Source of the DNA: CAG-582 sp964551965 | Lineage (GTDB): Bacteria > Bacillota_I > Bacilli_A > RF39 > UBA660 | Reading direction: 5' to 3' | DNA length: 5,761 nucleotides | NCBI GenBank assembly: GCA_964551965.1 | Contig: CAZKFB010000059.1 | Location: 1 to 5,761, forward strand | Part shown: in pieces, positions 5,652 to 5,761 of the stretch | Position numbering within the stretch: position 1 is the first letter of the stretch | How the letters are laid out: each line of letters opens with the position of its first letter | Notes under the pieces: model-generated | What the model saw: the letters and a program-made list of their open reading frames with translations, nothing else | What the model was told of the DNA's origin: nothing | Databases searched by the model: none | Made by a program: the position numbers and the translations under genes

Positions 5652-5761
5652 ATGAATCTAAAAGATTTATATATTAATTTTTTTGTAAGCAAAGGACATA
5701 AACAAATTCCAAGCGCGCCAGTTGTTCCCGAAAATGATAATACAGTTTTATTTAATACAGC
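5652..5761 (+). CDS. alaS: Alanyl-tRNA synthetase, N-terminal fragment (runs off window)
   Basis: AlaS charges tRNA-Ala with alanine in the cytoplasm. Only the first 36 codons and two bases are present, but they match the class II AlaRS N-terminus: INFFVSKGHKQIPSAPVVP (8-26) corresponds to the family pattern of an FF helix, a K-G-H turn and P-S-x-x-x-x-P, followed by E-N-D-N-T-V-L-F (27-34), the start of class II motif 1, normally continuing to an N-A-G-M-type sequence. ATG 5652 has the strongest ribosome binding site in the window, AAGGAGGGAA (5639-5648). The coding sequence is cut by the window edge, so completeness and the editing domain cannot be judged. Confidence 0.92.
   Translation, partial: MNLKDLYINFFVSKGHKQIPSAPVVPENDNTVLFNT

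Noticed and set aside
5486..5692. Minus-strand 68-codon frame
   Set aside because: It covers the alaS promoter, ribosome binding site and start; a shadow frame.

Overview
The window is a housekeeping stretch of a chromosome from a low-G+C bacterium. The DNA is strongly A+T-rich. All genes lie on the + strand and have Bacillota-type GGTGA/GGAGG ribosome binding sites, with ATG, GTG and TTG starts. TGA is used as a stop (ends of the VanZ-like gene and yqzL) and TGG encodes Trp, so the standard bacterial code applies and a code-4 Mycoplasma is excluded. The ybeY-era-yqzL-recO neighbourhood is the classic Bacillota arrangement. The composition would suit an A+T-rich Bacilli or Erysipelotrichia-like lineage (RF39-type) or a clostridium, but the sequence alone does not fix the lineage.

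Bases 1-1140 hold the 3' end of an unrecognised reading frame, a VanZ-like membrane protein gene, and ybeY (rRNA maturation endonuclease). The VanZ-like gene and ybeY share an ATGA overlap and are almost certainly co-transcribed. A strong extended -10 promoter (1145-1173) then drives era (ribosome-assembly GTPase), followed 17 bases later by a gene for a 439-residue soluble protein I cannot identify. Next comes a hairpin (3431-3468) that overlaps the Shine-Dalgarno sequence of a tiny 25-codon gene, yqzL, which runs directly into recO (recombination mediator). A clear intrinsic terminator (4264-4295) closes this block.

Bases 4296-5761 open a new unit. A second extended -10 promoter with a very short leader serves a gene for a single-pass membrane protein of unknown function whose only two cysteines are in its last six residues. 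A third extended -10 promoter precedes alaS (alanyl-tRNA synthetase), which runs off the right end.

YbeY and Era both act on the small ribosomal subunit and 16S rRNA 3' end, RecO acts in recombinational repair, and AlaS supplies the translation machinery. I see no CRISPR array, insertion sequence, phage gene, tRNA, rRNA or toxin-antitoxin pair. The least explained items are the two unidentified proteins, the hairpin over the yqzL start, and the very short YqzL.
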